Part shown: positions 8,270 to 17,301 of the stretch, piece after piece
Layout of the letters: each line of letters starts with the position of its first letter
How positions within the stretch are numbered: position 1 is the first letter of the stretch
NCBI GenBank assembly: GCA_037189985.1
Contig: JBBCJX010000034.1
Span: 171,189-235,188, forward strand
From: UBA2031 sp037189985
Lineage (GTDB): Bacteria > Pseudomonadota > Gammaproteobacteria > Pseudomonadales > Moraxellaceae
DNA length: 64,000 nt
Direction of reading: 5' to 3'
The notes under the pieces: model-generated
What the model was told of the DNA's origin: nothing
The model's input: only the letters and a program-made list of their open reading frames with translations
Database searches by the model: none
Made by a program: the position numbers and the translations under genes

Positions 8270-9199
8270 ATGGAACTGATTCGCGGCCTTCATAACCTCC
8301 GCCCCCATCACCGGGGAGCCGTGGTCACCATCGGCAACTTCGACGGGGTGCATCGCGGGCATCAGGTCATCCTGTCCGAGCTCAGGCAGGCGGGTGAGCG
8401 CTTGGGGCTGCCGGATACGGTGATGGTCTTCGAGCCGCAACCCCAGGAGTTTTTCCAGGGCGAGGGCGCCCCGCCCCGGCTCATGCACTGGCGTGACAAG
8501 ATTGATGCCCTCGCAGCGGCAGGCGTGGCCCGTGTGCTGTGTGTCCGCTTCGATGAAAAATTCCGGGCACTCACGGCGCATGAGTTTGCGCAGAAACTGC
8601 TGGTGGACGGACTGGGCTGTAGGCATCTGGTGATCGGTGATGATTTCCGTTTCGGCTGTGACCGCACGGGCGATTTCGCCATGTTGCAGGCAGTGGGAGC
8701 CGAGGCGGGTTTTGCCGTGGAAAGCACGACAACAGTCATGGTGCAGGGTGGGCGGGTCAGCAGTACGCGCATCCGTTCCGCCCTCCGTGCCGGGGATTTT
8801 GCACTGGCGGAAATCCTGCTGGGGCGGCCCTACAGCATCAGTGGTCGAGTTGCCCATGGCGACAAGATCGGACGCACGCTGGGTGTGCCGACAGCCAATA
8901 TCCCTTCGCGCCGACGCGTGTCTGCCTTGAGTGGCATTTATGCGGTAAGTGTGGAAGGTGCTTTGCCGGGTCGCGTAGTGCCGGGTGTGGCAAGCGTTGG
9001 CCGTCGCCCTACCGTGAATGGCCAGGATGAACGCATTGAAACCTACCTGCTGGATTTCAATGCTGATATTTATGGCAGACGTATCAGTGTGTGGTTCCAC
9101 CAGAAGCTGCGCGAAGAAATGAAATTCTCCTCGTTGGAGGATCTGAAAGTTGCCATGACCTCTGACATAGCAGAGACGCGCCGTTATTTCGGCCGGTAA
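8270..9199 (+). CDS. ribF: Bifunctional riboflavin kinase / FAD synthetase
   Basis: RibF phosphorylates riboflavin to FMN and adenylylates FMN to FAD. The N-terminal FAD-synthetase domain (about residues 15-175) shows the nucleotidyltransferase motif GNFDGVHRGH and the later STTRIR-like SSTRIRSALRAG. The C-terminal riboflavin kinase domain (about 180-305) shows GRVAHGDKIGRTLGVPTAN and a DxYGxxISVWF strand. The product has 309 residues, normal for the family. It begins 87 bases after murJ and lies nine bases before an in-frame leader of ileS, forming the widely conserved ribF-ileS-lspA cluster. Confidence 0.96.
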   Translation: MELIRGLHNLRPHHRGAVVTIGNFDGVHRGHQVILSELRQAGERLGLPDTVMVFEPQPQEFFQGEGAPPRLMHWRDKIDALAAAGVARVLCVRFDEKFRALTAHEFAQKLLVDGLGCRHLVIGDDFRFGCDRTGDFAMLQAVGAEAGFAVESTTTVMVQGGRVSSTRIRSALRAGDFALAEILLGRPYSISGRVAHGDKIGRTLGVPTANIPSRRRVSALSGIYAVSVEGALPGRVVPGVASVGRRPTVNGQDERIETYLLDFNADIYGRRISVWFHQKLREEMKFSSLEDLKVAMTSDIAETRRYFGR

Positions 9200-9258
9200 A
9201 GCCTTGCATGCCGAAGCGGCTGGCCGCTTCGGAAAACGATTCCAGTGAAGACAGTGAC

Positions 9259-12240
9259 ATGACCACCGATTACAAGCCGACTCTCAACCTGCCCGAAACC
9301 GGTTTCGCCATGAAGGCCAGCCTCGCCACGCGCGAGCCGGCCATGGTGCAGCAGTGGCAGGCAAACAAACTCTACGAGCAGATCCGCGCTGCCCGCCGTG
9401 GTGCGCCGAAATACATCCTGCACGACGGCCCGCCGTATGCGAACGGCGACATCCACATCGGCCATGCCGTCAACAAGATCCTCAAGGACATCATCGTCAA
9501 GTCCAAGACCCTGGCGGGCTTTGATGCGCCCTATGTGCCGGGCTGGGACTGCCATGGCCTGCCCATCGAGCTCAATGTGGAAAAGAAGGTCGGCAAGCCC
9601 GGCCACAAGGTGAGCGCGAAAGAATTCCGCCAGCACTGCCGCGACTACGCGAGCTCACAGGTGGACCGCCAGCGCGAGGCCTTCAAACGGCTGGGTGTGG
9701 TGGGCGACTGGGACAATCCCTACCTCACCATGGCCTATGCGCAGGAAGCCGGGAATATCCGCACGCTGGGCAAGATCGCGGCCAACGGGCACTTGTACAA
9801 AGGCTACAAGCCGGTGAACTGGTGTCTGGATTGCGGTTCGGCGCTGGCCGAAGCGGAAGTGGAATACGAGGACAAAAATTCCGACGCGATTGATGTCGCT
9901 TTCCCCGTCACGCGCTCCGACATCCTCGCGCAAGCGTTCGGCATTGATGCCGCACGCCTGGATGCGCCGGCTTTCTTCGTGATCTGGACAACCACGCCCT
10001 GGACACTGCCGGCCAACCACGCCATTTCCCTGCACCCGGAGCTGGATTACGCGCTGGTGCGCGCCGTCAATGCTGAAGGCGAAGTGCATTTCCTCGTGCT
10101 GGCCGAGGCACTGGTGGAAGCCGCTCTCGAGCGTTTCGGCATGAGTGGCGAGAACGTGGCCACCGTGCGTGGCGCATCGCTCTGCAATACCGTGGTGGTA
10201 TTGCCGGAGCAGGGCCAGCCGGTGGGCGAGGTCACGAGCGTGATTGCCGAGCCCTATGTGCAGCATCCGTTCGCGTTTAGCCACACCGAGAGCCACAAGG
10301 GCGAGCCACGTGCGGTGATCGTGCTGGGGGGCGTGCATGTCACGGCCGACTCCGGCACTGGGCTTGTGCACACGGCGCCGGCGCATGGTGTGGACGACTT
10401 CAATGTCTGGAAGGGCGTCTCGCAGAAAGGCAGTGAATCTGCGCCAGTCTGGTTCGACCCCGATTTCACCACGCCGGTCGATGGCGCGGGCGTCTACCAC
10501 ACGGCGGACACCTTTGCGCCTGTACACGGCCAGCACATCCACAAGGCGACCGAGACGATTTTCACGGCGCTGAAAGAGCGCTCCCGCGCCAACCGCAATC
10601 TGTTGCTGGCGCACAAGAAAATCCGTCATAGCTATCCGCATTGCTGGCGCCACAAGACGCCCATCGTGTTCCGCGCCACGCCACAGTGGTTCATCGGCAT
10701 GGACACGCAGAGTCTGCGCGACGATGCCATGAAGGTCATTCCGGAAGTGCAGTGGACACCGGACTGGGGACAGGCGCGCATCGAGAACATGGTGTCCGGC
10801 CGCCCGGACTGGTGCATCTCTCGCCAGCGTACTTGGGGTGTGCCGATTGCGCTTTTCGTGCACAAGGGCACGGGTGAGTTGCATCCGCGCACGCAGGAAC
10901 TGATCGAGCAGGTTGCTTTGCGCGTGGAACAGCAGGGCATTGATGCCTGGTTCGATCTCGATGCGGTCGAGTTGCTGGGCGACGAGGCTCCGCATTACGA
11001 AAAAGTGCAGGACACGCTGGATGTCTGGTTCGACTCCGGCGTGACGCATGATTTCGTGCTGGAAAAGCGTCCCGAACTCCGCTTCCCGGCGGACCTGTAT
11101 CTGGAGGGTTCAGACCAGCATCGCGGCTGGTTCCAGTCTTCGCTCCTGGCGTCGCTTGCGGCCAAGGGGCAGGCGCCGTATCGCGGCGTACTCACGCACG
11201 GCTTCACCGTGGACGGGCAGGGCCGCAAGATGTCCAAGTCCGTCGGCAACGTCATCGACCCGCAGAAGGTGATGCAGACCTTGGGTGCGGACATCATCCG
11301 TCTCTGGGTGTCGTCCACGGACTATCGTGGCGAAATTGCGGTGAGCGAGGAAATTCTCAACCGCATGTCGGACTCCTATCGTCGCATTCGTAACACCCTG
11401 CGCTTTTTGCTTTCCAACCTGAGTGGCTTCGATCCCGCGCGTGATCTTCTGCCACCAGAGCAGATGCTGTCGCTGGACCGCTGGGCCGTGGATCGTGCCT
11501 TGCAGGTGCAGGAAGACGTGAAGGCCGCCTATGACAGCTTCCAGTTCCATCTGGTCTATCACCGCTTGCACAACTTCTGCGTGGTGGATCTGGGCGGTTT
11601 CTATCTCGACATCATCAAGGACCGCCAGTACACGACACAGCAGAACTCTGTGGCGCGGCGCTCGGCGCAGACGGCGCTTTATCACATTGCCGAAGCCTTC
11701 GTGCGCTGGATGGCACCGGTCCTGAGTTTCACTGCTGAAGAAATCTGGTCCGTGTTGCCGGGTGAGCGTGCTGCCTCCGTTTTTCTGGAGAGCTGGTATG
11801 ACGGTCTGGTTGCCCTGCCGGAAGGCAGCGATGACGTGACGTTGAGCCGCGTCTATTGGGACGAGGTGGCTGTCGTCAAGACGGCCGTCAACAAGGAAAT
11901 TGAAGAAGCGCGCAACCGCAAGGAAGTGGGCGCGGGGCTGTCGGCGGAAATCGATCTTTATGTATCGCCCGAGCGGGAGAAATCGCTTGCCGCCATGGGT
12001 GAAGAGCTGCGTTTTGTGCTGATCACCTCGGCGGTACGCCTGCATCCCTATGCCGAACAAGGCGTGGCAACGGGCGTGGAGGGTCTGCGGGTCAAGGTCA
12101 TGCCGTCGCCTCATACCAAGTGCGCCCGCTGCTGGCACTACCGCGCCGATGTGGGGGCGAGCCCGGCGTATCCGGACATCTGTGTGCGCTGTGTGGAAAA
12201 TTTGCCGGAAGGTGCGGGCGAAATCCGGCGTTATGCCTGA
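9259..12240 (+). CDS. ileS: Isoleucine-tRNA ligase
   Basis: IleRS charges tRNA-Ile with isoleucine and edits misactivated valine. The class I signatures are visible: the HIGH box in GDIHIGHAVN near residue 65 and KMSKS in GRKMSKSVGN near 657. The CP1 editing domain lies between them (TTTPWTLPANHAISL), and a C-terminal zinc-binding knuckle is present (CARCWHYR and CVRCVENL). I chose the ATG at 9259 because MTTDYKPTLNLPETGF aligns with the family start; the upstream in-frame ATG at 9208 would add 17 polar residues. The product has 993 residues. Codon use is strongly biased and GC-rich, as expected for a highly expressed gene. Confidence 0.97.
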   Translation: MTTDYKPTLNLPETGFAMKASLATREPAMVQQWQANKLYEQIRAARRGAPKYILHDGPPYANGDIHIGHAVNKILKDIIVKSKTLAGFDAPYVPGWDCHGLPIELNVEKKVGKPGHKVSAKEFRQHCRDYASSQVDRQREAFKRLGVVGDWDNPYLTMAYAQEAGNIRTLGKIAANGHLYKGYKPVNWCLDCGSALAEAEVEYEDKNSDAIDVAFPVTRSDILAQAFGIDAARLDAPAFFVIWTTTPWTLPANHAISLHPELDYALVRAVNAEGEVHFLVLAEALVEAALERFGMSGENVATVRGASLCNTVVVLPEQGQPVGEVTSVIAEPYVQHPFAFSHTESHKGEPRAVIVLGGVHVTADSGTGLVHTAPAHGVDDFNVWKGVSQKGSESAPVWFDPDFTTPVDGAGVYHTADTFAPVHGQHIHKATETIFTALKERSRANRNLLLAHKKIRHSYPHCWRHKTPIVFRATPQWFIGMDTQSLRDDAMKVIPEVQWTPDWGQARIENMVSGRPDWCISRQRTWGVPIALFVHKGTGELHPRTQELIEQVALRVEQQGIDAWFDLDAVELLGDEAPHYEKVQDTLDVWFDSGVTHDFVLEKRPELRFPADLYLEGSDQHRGWFQSSLLASLAAKGQAPYRGVLTHGFTVDGQGRKMSKSVGNVIDPQKVMQTLGADIIRLWVSSTDYRGEIAVSEEILNRMSDSYRRIRNTLRFLLSNLSGFDPARDLLPPEQMLSLDRWAVDRALQVQEDVKAAYDSFQFHLVYHRLHNFCVVDLGGFYLDIIKDRQYTTQQNSVARRSAQTALYHIAEAFVRWMAPVLSFTAEEIWSVLPGERAASVFLESWYDGLVALPEGSDDVTLSRVYWDEVAVVKTAVNKEIEEARNRKEVGAGLSAEIDLYVSPEREKSLAAMGEELRFVLITSAVRLHPYAEQGVATGVEGLRVKVMPSPHTKCARCWHYRADVGASPAYPDICVRCVENLPEGAGEIRRYA

Positions 12241-12273
12241 TGCCATGGCACAAACATGATGCGAGAGCATGAC

Positions 12274-12774
12274 GTGAACCAACAAACCCGCAACAACCTG
12301 AAGTGGCTGATCCTGTCCTTTGTCGTCATCGTGCTGGACTATGCAAGCAAGGCTTGGTTCTCGGCGACGATGCAACTGGGCGAAAGCATCAGCCTGCTGC
12401 CTGTCTTCAACTGGACCCTGGCCCATAACTACGGTGCAGCTTTCAGTTTCCTGCATGATGCTGGCGGTTGGCAGCGCTGGTTCTTTGGAGGCATTGCTGT
12501 GGTGGTGAGTGTCGGTATTGTCTGGTGGCTGACCACGCTCAAGCAGGGCATGGCGTTTCTGGCCTGTGCGCTGGCGCTGGTGCTGGGCGGTGCCATCGGT
12601 AACCTGCATGACCGCATGGTGCATGGCTATGTGGTGGACTTCATCCATGTGCATTACCACGGCTGGCATTTCCCGGCCTTCAATATTGCAGACATGGCGA
12701 TTACCGTGGGCGCCATCATGCTGATCATTGATTCCCTGTTTCTAGAGGGGAAGCGGCAGGCTGTGAATGAGTGA
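12274..12774 (+). CDS. lspA: Lipoprotein signal peptidase (signal peptidase II)
   Basis: LspA is an inner-membrane aspartyl protease that cleaves prolipoproteins at the lipobox after diacylglyceryl modification. The product has four hydrophobic helices and the two catalytic-Asp motifs, GNLHDRMVHGYVVDF and FNIADMAI. I prefer the GTG at 12274, which has GAGAG six bases upstream, over two ATGs at 12256 and 12259 that lack a ribosome binding site. It overlaps fkpB by eight bases. Its substrates within this window would include BamD and the TolC-family lipoprotein. Confidence 0.94.
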   Translation: MNQQTRNNLKWLILSFVVIVLDYASKAWFSATMQLGESISLLPVFNWTLAHNYGAAFSFLHDAGGWQRWFFGGIAVVVSVGIVWWLTTLKQGMAFLACALALVLGGAIGNLHDRMVHGYVVDFIHVHYHGWHFPAFNIADMAITVGAIMLIIDSLFLEGKRQAVNE

Positions 12775-13237
12775 GCAGATTGGTCCTGGAAAACGGGTGA
12801 CGTTGCATTTTTCTGTCGCGCTCTCCGAAGGTGCGGTTGTCGACTCCACGCGCGAGCGCGGTGTGCCTGCCGAGTTCACGGTGGGGGATGGCAGCTTGCT
12901 GCCGGGTTTCGAGAAGGCGGTACTCGGCCTGCGTGCCGGTGATCGCCGTTCGGTGTTCATCGATGCCAAACGTGGCTTTGGTGAATGGAATCCGGACAAT
13001 GTACAGACCTTCACCCGTATCCAGTTCAGTGGCATGGAGCTGGAGCCCGGTCTGATGATTTCTTTTGCTGACAAAGGCGGGGAATTGCCGGGTGTCGTGA
13101 AGGAGCTGGACGAAGAGACGGTCACGGTGGATTTCAATCATCCGCTGGCCGGTCGCGACCTCGTGTTCGAAGTGGATATCATCCGGGTCATGGATGCCGA
13201 TGCCAGCCCGGTCAGTCTGGGTCAGCCAGCCAAATAG
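12767..13237 (+). CDS. fkpB: FKBP-type peptidyl-prolyl isomerase FkpB (SlpA-like)
   Basis: FkpB is a cytoplasmic FKBP-fold prolyl isomerase with an inserted-flap chaperone domain. The 156-residue product has the expected arrangement: FKBP strands at both ends (VTLHFSVAL, DGSLLPGFEKAVLGLRAGDRR) and an IF domain between (AKRGFGEWNPDNVQTF through GVVKELDEETVTVDFNHPLAGRDLVFEV in part). The ATG overlaps the end of lspA, implying translational coupling, and ispH follows after 11 bases. The lspA-fkpB-ispH order is common in gammaproteobacteria. Confidence 0.93.
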   Translation: MSEQIGPGKRVTLHFSVALSEGAVVDSTRERGVPAEFTVGDGSLLPGFEKAVLGLRAGDRRSVFIDAKRGFGEWNPDNVQTFTRIQFSGMELEPGLMISFADKGGELPGVVKELDEETVTVDFNHPLAGRDLVFEVDIIRVMDADASPVSLGQPAK

Positions 13238-13248
13238 GGGAGACCGTC

Positions 13249-14199
13249 ATGCAGATCAAGCTCGCCAATCCCCGTGGTTTCTGTGCCGGTGTCGATCGGG
13301 CCATCGAGATCGTCAACCGTGCCCTGGAGGTATTTGGTCCCCCCATCTATGTCCGTCATGAGGTCGTGCACAACAAGTTCGTGGTGGATGACCTGCGCAA
13401 CCGGGGGGCCGTTTTTGTCGAGGAGTTGCACCAGGTCCCGGATGACGGGGTGGTGATCTTTTCAGCGCATGGGGTATCCAAGGCCGTGCAGGGCGAGGCG
13501 GCCCGCCGCGGCCTCAAGGTGTTTGATGCGACCTGTCCCTTGGTGACCAAGGTACATATGGAAGTGACGCGCTATGCCAAGGCGGGCACCGAGGCCATCC
13601 TCATCGGTCACGAAGGGCATCCCGAGGTCGAAGGGACCATGGGGCAGTATGACCGCAGTATGGGAGGGGATATTTATCTGGTCGAGGACGAGACGGATGT
13701 CGCTGAGCTCAAGGTCCGTAACCCGGAGCAGTTGGCCTTCGTCACCCAGACCACCCTCTCCGTGGACGATACTGCCCGGGTGATCGCCGCGCTCCGCGCC
13801 CGTTTCCCGGCCATCCATGGCCCCCGCAACGACGACATTTGCTATGCCACCCAGAACCGGCAGGATGCCGTGAAGACACTGGCAGCCGAGACGCAACTGG
13901 TGTTGGTGGTGGGCTCACCCAATTCTTCCAACTCCAACCGCCTGCGTGAGCTGGCCGAGCGCATGGGGACGCGTGCCTACCTCATCGACAATGCCGACCA
14001 GATGGAGCGTGGCTGGCTTGATGGTGTTCAAGTGGTGGGTTTGACGGCAGGAGCCTCTGCGCCGGAGCTTCTGATTCGTCAGGTAATTGACCGCCTGCGG
14101 GAGTGGGGTGGGGATTTCCCGGAGGAGTTGGACGGTCGTCCTGAAAGTATTGTCTTCTCGATGCCAAAGGAGTTGCGCATCCAGGTGCATCCTGTCTGA
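13249..14199 (+). CDS. ispH: 4-hydroxy-3-methylbut-2-enyl diphosphate reductase
   Basis: IspH is the last enzyme of the MEP isoprenoid pathway, reducing HMBPP to IPP and DMAPP with a [4Fe-4S] cluster. The three cluster cysteines are in RGFCAGVDRA, DATCPLVTKVH and DDICYATQNRQ. The catalytic region EGTMGQ and the SSNSNRLRELAE stretch are also present. The product has 316 residues, normal length, with an AGGGGAG-type site before the ATG. It is the last gene of the ribF-ileS-lspA-fkpB cluster. No clear terminator follows, only a weak hairpin region. Confidence 0.97.
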   Translation: MQIKLANPRGFCAGVDRAIEIVNRALEVFGPPIYVRHEVVHNKFVVDDLRNRGAVFVEELHQVPDDGVVIFSAHGVSKAVQGEAARRGLKVFDATCPLVTKVHMEVTRYAKAGTEAILIGHEGHPEVEGTMGQYDRSMGGDIYLVEDETDVAELKVRNPEQLAFVTQTTLSVDDTARVIAALRARFPAIHGPRNDDICYATQNRQDAVKTLAAETQLVLVVGSPNSSNSNRLRELAERMGTRAYLIDNADQMERGWLDGVQVVGLTAGASAPELLIRQVIDRLREWGGDFPEELDGRPESIVFSMPKELRIQVHPV

Positions 14200-14460
14200 C
14201 AATTATTGATGAAAGGAGGGATTCAACTCCCCGCTGGCGGCTAAAAAACACTCATCGCCATGGGCTGCCGCCCATCCTCTGTAAGCGCTAAGTCACTGAA
14301 ATTTGAACGGGTTCACGCAAGGTGAACACCCGTTTCCGTCTGGTTCCTGCAATCAGCCGGCCATCCTGTTGCCGGTTGTGATGGCCAAGCCCCCTCACTA
14401 AGGTTCACACATCCGAGAAGGGTGTCGGTTTGTCACTTTTGGACAGGAAGCGTCAGTACC
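14200..14460. other. Gene-free gap before the minor pilin operon
   Basis: No convincing gene lies here. Two small hairpins are visible: ATGGGC-TGCC-GCCCAT at 14260-14275, and an imperfect AACGGGTTCAC/GTGAACACCCGTT pair at about 14308-14336. Neither has a T-run. The gap must hold the promoter of the pilin operon, but I see no convincing sigma-70 or sigma-54 boxes. Confidence 0.5.
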
Positions 14461-15075
14461 ATGACGAGGATGAAAAATCGCGGTTTCACGTTGTTTGAGC
14501 TGATGGTCACGCTGGCTGTTGCGGGGATCGTTGCGGCTTTTGCCGTGCCGGGTTTCCAGCAGTTGCAGGTCAACAGCAGTGTCTCCGCTCTCGCTGGTGA
14601 TCTCGTGCAGAGCATCAATGATTCCCGTAGTCGTGCTGTTTCCACCCGCAACTTTGTCTTTGCCTTGCAAGACTTGGGGAGCTCAGCCACGGATGTCAGT
14701 ACCGTGACTGCCGGAGACTGGTCAGTGGGCTGGCGTTTGATGCGTGGGCTTACGCTTGCTTCTTCCACGCCGGTTGCCCGTATCGAGCGTGGCAATTCCC
14801 GTGCTCCGACTACTGGTAATAACGCTGTCCAAGCATTTGTTTATGGTGGCAGCACCGTATCCGCGGATGGCACCGTGACCGGGGGCTCCAAGCTCAGTGC
14901 CTTTGGTTTCAACAATTTCGGTCGAATGATTGCCAGCGATGGTTCCTTGATGAACAACATTGTCATCGTGGTGTGCGCTCCCAACGTGGAGACCGAGCGC
15001 GGGCGCGTCATCGAACTGACCGGACTGGGACGAATTACCAATACGGTAGTTCGGAACCCGGTCACCTGCTCCTGA
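14461..15075 (+). CDS. fimU: Type IV minor pilin FimU/GspH-like
   Basis: FimU-type minor pilins belong to the complex that primes type IV pilus assembly and carries PilY1 to the tip. The product has a class III prepilin signal: short basic leader (MTRMKNRG), cleavage before F in GFTLFEL with the conserved Glu5, then a hydrophobic helix (VTLAVAGIVAAFAVPGF). The C-terminal half is a GspH/FimT-type globular domain with cysteines at VVCAPN and near the end (PVTCS). The ATG at 14461 is chosen because AGGAAG lies upstream. It is the first of six cotranscribed pilus genes. Confidence 0.82.
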   Translation: MTRMKNRGFTLFELMVTLAVAGIVAAFAVPGFQQLQVNSSVSALAGDLVQSINDSRSRAVSTRNFVFALQDLGSSATDVSTVTAGDWSVGWRLMRGLTLASSTPVARIERGNSRAPTTGNNAVQAFVYGGSTVSADGTVTGGSKLSAFGFNNFGRMIASDGSLMNNIVIVVCAPNVETERGRVIELTGLGRITNTVVRNPVTCS

Positions 15076-15091
15076 AACGGGTATTCGTGAA

Positions 15092-15664
15092 ATGGCTATG
15101 AAGCATTCTGCAATACAACAACCCCCGCCCAAGCGATCTTTGCGTCGGCAGGCTGGGGTTACTCTGGTCGAGGTCATGATTGCGATGGTAGTGACCACCG
15201 CCGGATTGCTCGGTTTTGCCGGCCTGCAGACCCGTGCTCTGAGTGCCACGGAAGATGCCTACCTTCGCACCACAGCCATGGGTCTTGCACAGGATATGCT
15301 CGAGCGTATGCGGATCAACGGTGTGAGTATTGATCAGCAGTCCTTTGCCACGAGCGCTCCCGGTTATTCTGCTTACTCCTCTGAAACAGCGTGGGGTGGG
15401 GCTCCACCGCTTCCCGTCCTTAAATGCGTCAATGCGTCGGCAAACTGCACACCTGCCCAAATGGCGGCGGCAGATGTTGAGCAGTTGCGACTTCGGGCGG
15501 CAAGCATGTTGCCGTCGGGCAACATGCTGATGCGAGGTGCGTGTTCCACGAGCCAAGCCTGTGTGTATGTTGCCTGGGGCGACACTACGGCGAGCGACTG
15601 TGCGGATGAGTACGGCGCCACCGGCACATTGCCACGGCAATGTGTGGTGGCGCAGGGGATGTGA
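15092..15664 (+). CDS. pilV: Type IV minor pilin PilV
   Basis: PilV is a minor pilin of the priming and tip complex. The 190-residue product has a prepilin peptidase site in RQAGVTLVEVM with Glu5 present, after a fairly long polar leader, and a hydrophobic alpha-1 helix. AQDMLERMRIN is the PilV-type amphipathic continuation. Several paired cysteines follow (CVNASANC, GACSTSQAC, DC...QC), suggesting disulfides in the globular head. It starts 16 bases after fimU and its stop lies two bases from the start of pilW, consistent with one operon. Confidence 0.85.
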   Translation: MAMKHSAIQQPPPKRSLRRQAGVTLVEVMIAMVVTTAGLLGFAGLQTRALSATEDAYLRTTAMGLAQDMLERMRINGVSIDQQSFATSAPGYSAYSSETAWGGAPPLPVLKCVNASANCTPAQMAAADVEQLRLRAASMLPSGNMLMRGACSTSQACVYVAWGDTTASDCADEYGATGTLPRQCVVAQGM

Positions 15665-15666
15665 TC

Positions 15667-16626
15667 ATGAATACGCGAGCCATCCTCCCCAAACGCCAGA
15701 GCCGCTTTTACCAGCAGGGCATGAATCTGGTCGAAATCATGGTTGCCATGACTCTCGGGCTGGTGCTGGTGGGAGGGGCGGGGCAGATTTTCCTGTCCAA
15801 TACCCAGGCTTTCCGCCTGCAGGACAGTGTATCCAACCTCCAGCAGTCCGGCCGCCTTGTCATGGAAATGATGTTGGCTGACATTCGCCGTGCGGGTCTT
15901 GATATACCCAAGCTGAATGCTGCCAACAGCATCATTGGACGCGAGGGCTCGGCAGCAGCAGCCGGCATCGCCGGGCTGTTGCAAAACAGCGATGAAATCA
16001 CTGTGGCCTATGTGGCTCCCGAAGACATGACGGACTGCGAAGGCAATCCTGCCGTCGCTGGGACCACCGTCCGCAACCGTTATTTTGTCCGCCAGGACGG
16101 CAACCCCAATATCGCTGCCCTGTTTTGCGCGGGGGCGGTCACAGCTATTGGTGCAACAACTGCCGTCATGCCCTCTACGGCGGCCAACGCGGGTACGGCG
16201 CTCCTGCGAGGCGTGGAAAGCCTGCAGATTATTTACGGCGTCGCCCCGACGACCAATTACGTCAGCAATGGTTATGCCAGTCCTGCTCGTTATGTGTCAG
16301 CCACGCCGACGCTCACCGCCGCCATCTCACCTGCACCCCCGGGGTGTTCCCCCCTCCCTACGTTGCCTCCCCCCGGGTGCCGCACTCCGGTAGAGGTTGG
16401 CGCCGTGCAGGTGGCTCTGTTGGTGCGTACCGAGGTGGGCATAGCAGGTGTGAGTGCTCCGGGAGCTGCCATTCGGGTAATGGGTGGGACCAACGTAACA
16501 GGTGCTCCGCCAGTAGCGGCGGCCACGCTGGCCGCTGTCACTGTCAATGGCCAGTTCCCGGTACATCGTCTTTTTGCAGGAACGGCGGCTGTCCGCAATG
16601 CCGCGGCAACCACTTTCACCCCGTAG
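15667..16626 (+). CDS. pilW: Type IV pilus assembly protein PilW
   Basis: PilW is the largest minor pilin of the tip complex. The prepilin site is QQGMNLVEIMVAM with Glu5, followed by the PilW-type helix (NLQQSGRLVMEMMLADIRRAG). The C-terminal head contains a short Pro/Cys-rich loop at about residues 219-240 (PPGCSPLPTLPPPGC) that looks like an insertion. The ATG at 15667 gives a 319-residue product; upstream in-frame codons belong to the end of pilV. It lies between pilV and pilX with tight spacing. The first part is well conserved, the head diverges as in other PilW proteins. Confidence 0.85.
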   Translation: MNTRAILPKRQSRFYQQGMNLVEIMVAMTLGLVLVGGAGQIFLSNTQAFRLQDSVSNLQQSGRLVMEMMLADIRRAGLDIPKLNAANSIIGREGSAAAAGIAGLLQNSDEITVAYVAPEDMTDCEGNPAVAGTTVRNRYFVRQDGNPNIAALFCAGAVTAIGATTAVMPSTAANAGTALLRGVESLQIIYGVAPTTNYVSNGYASPARYVSATPTLTAAISPAPPGCSPLPTLPPPGCRTPVEVGAVQVALLVRTEVGIAGVSAPGAAIRVMGGTNVTGAPPVAAATLAAVTVNGQFPVHRLFAGTAAVRNAAATTFTP

Positions 16627-16646
16627 GGTCGGGCAGGACAAACATC

Positions 16647-17228
16647 ATGAAACACATTGTCAGAACTTCACCGCATGTTCCTCGCCGCAGTGTAGAGGCA
16701 GGTGTGGCGCTTTTTACCTGTCTGATGATTTTGCTGGTGCTGTCACTGCTGGGTGTGACAGCCATGCGGATGATGGCAGGCCAGTCACAAATGGCCGCCG
16801 GTTCACTGGGGGCCGAGATCAGTTATTCGGCCAGCGCCAGTGCTATCAATGCGGTCATCCGGGTAGGGGAGGGTGATTTTGATACCCGCATGGTGCTGCC
16901 CCGCGTGGGCGAGGATCCGCGCGTCATTTGCCTGGACGGCAGCGCCGGAGCCAGCCAGGTGGTCGTGGATTGTTCCACTGCCCCTGCACCGGGTGCGGAT
17001 GCGCGTGGTGTGGCGCAAACCCGGGTAACGGTGATTCCCATGGATCCGGATGACAACACGAAATCAGAAGAGCGTCTGAAGGAGCGTGTGGAGAGGCTGG
17101 GATCGTCCATTAACGACATTATCAAATCCGAGTACTTCACCTTTGTCGCAGAAGGTCAGGTCGATGCACTAGGCATTTCCATGACGCAGGTACAGGAAGC
17201 CTATCTTCCGTACTTGAAGAGTCTGTAA
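16647..17228 (+). CDS. pilX: Type IV pilus assembly protein PilX
   Basis: PilX is a minor pilin needed for assembly together with FimU, PilV, PilW and PilY1. The 193-residue product has a leader ending in VEAG followed by VALFTCLMILLVLSLLGVTAMRMM. Position 5 of the mature protein is Thr rather than Glu, a departure common among PilX/GspK-like pilins, which are thought to sit at the tip. The start at 16647 has GCAGGA upstream; the frame is open further upstream, but that is only the shadow of pilW. The stop is followed after 73 bases by pilY1. Confidence 0.83.
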   Translation: MKHIVRTSPHVPRRSVEAGVALFTCLMILLVLSLLGVTAMRMMAGQSQMAAGSLGAEISYSASASAINAVIRVGEGDFDTRMVLPRVGEDPRVICLDGSAGASQVVVDCSTAPAPGADARGVAQTRVTVIPMDPDDNTKSEERLKERVERLGSSINDIIKSEYFTFVAEGQVDALGISMTQVQEAYLPYLKSL

Positions 17229-17301
17229 ATTGAAATGACAAAAGCAGACAGCAATACCCGACGGTGTTTTGAAACCTGTGCTTGAACAGGAGGTAAAGAA
17301 A

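Noticed and set aside
11110..12669. A 519-codon open frame antisense to the end of ileS and lspA
   Set aside because: It covers two well-identified genes on the other strand and has no recognisable protein features.
14200..14460. Search for a sigma-54 site before the pilin operon
   Set aside because: No GG-n10-GC arrangement with acceptable flanks was found, so PilR control of this operon is not claimed.
16647..16760. Missing Glu5 in PilX
   Set aside because: PilX/GspK-type pilins commonly lack Glu5, so this is expected and not a defect.
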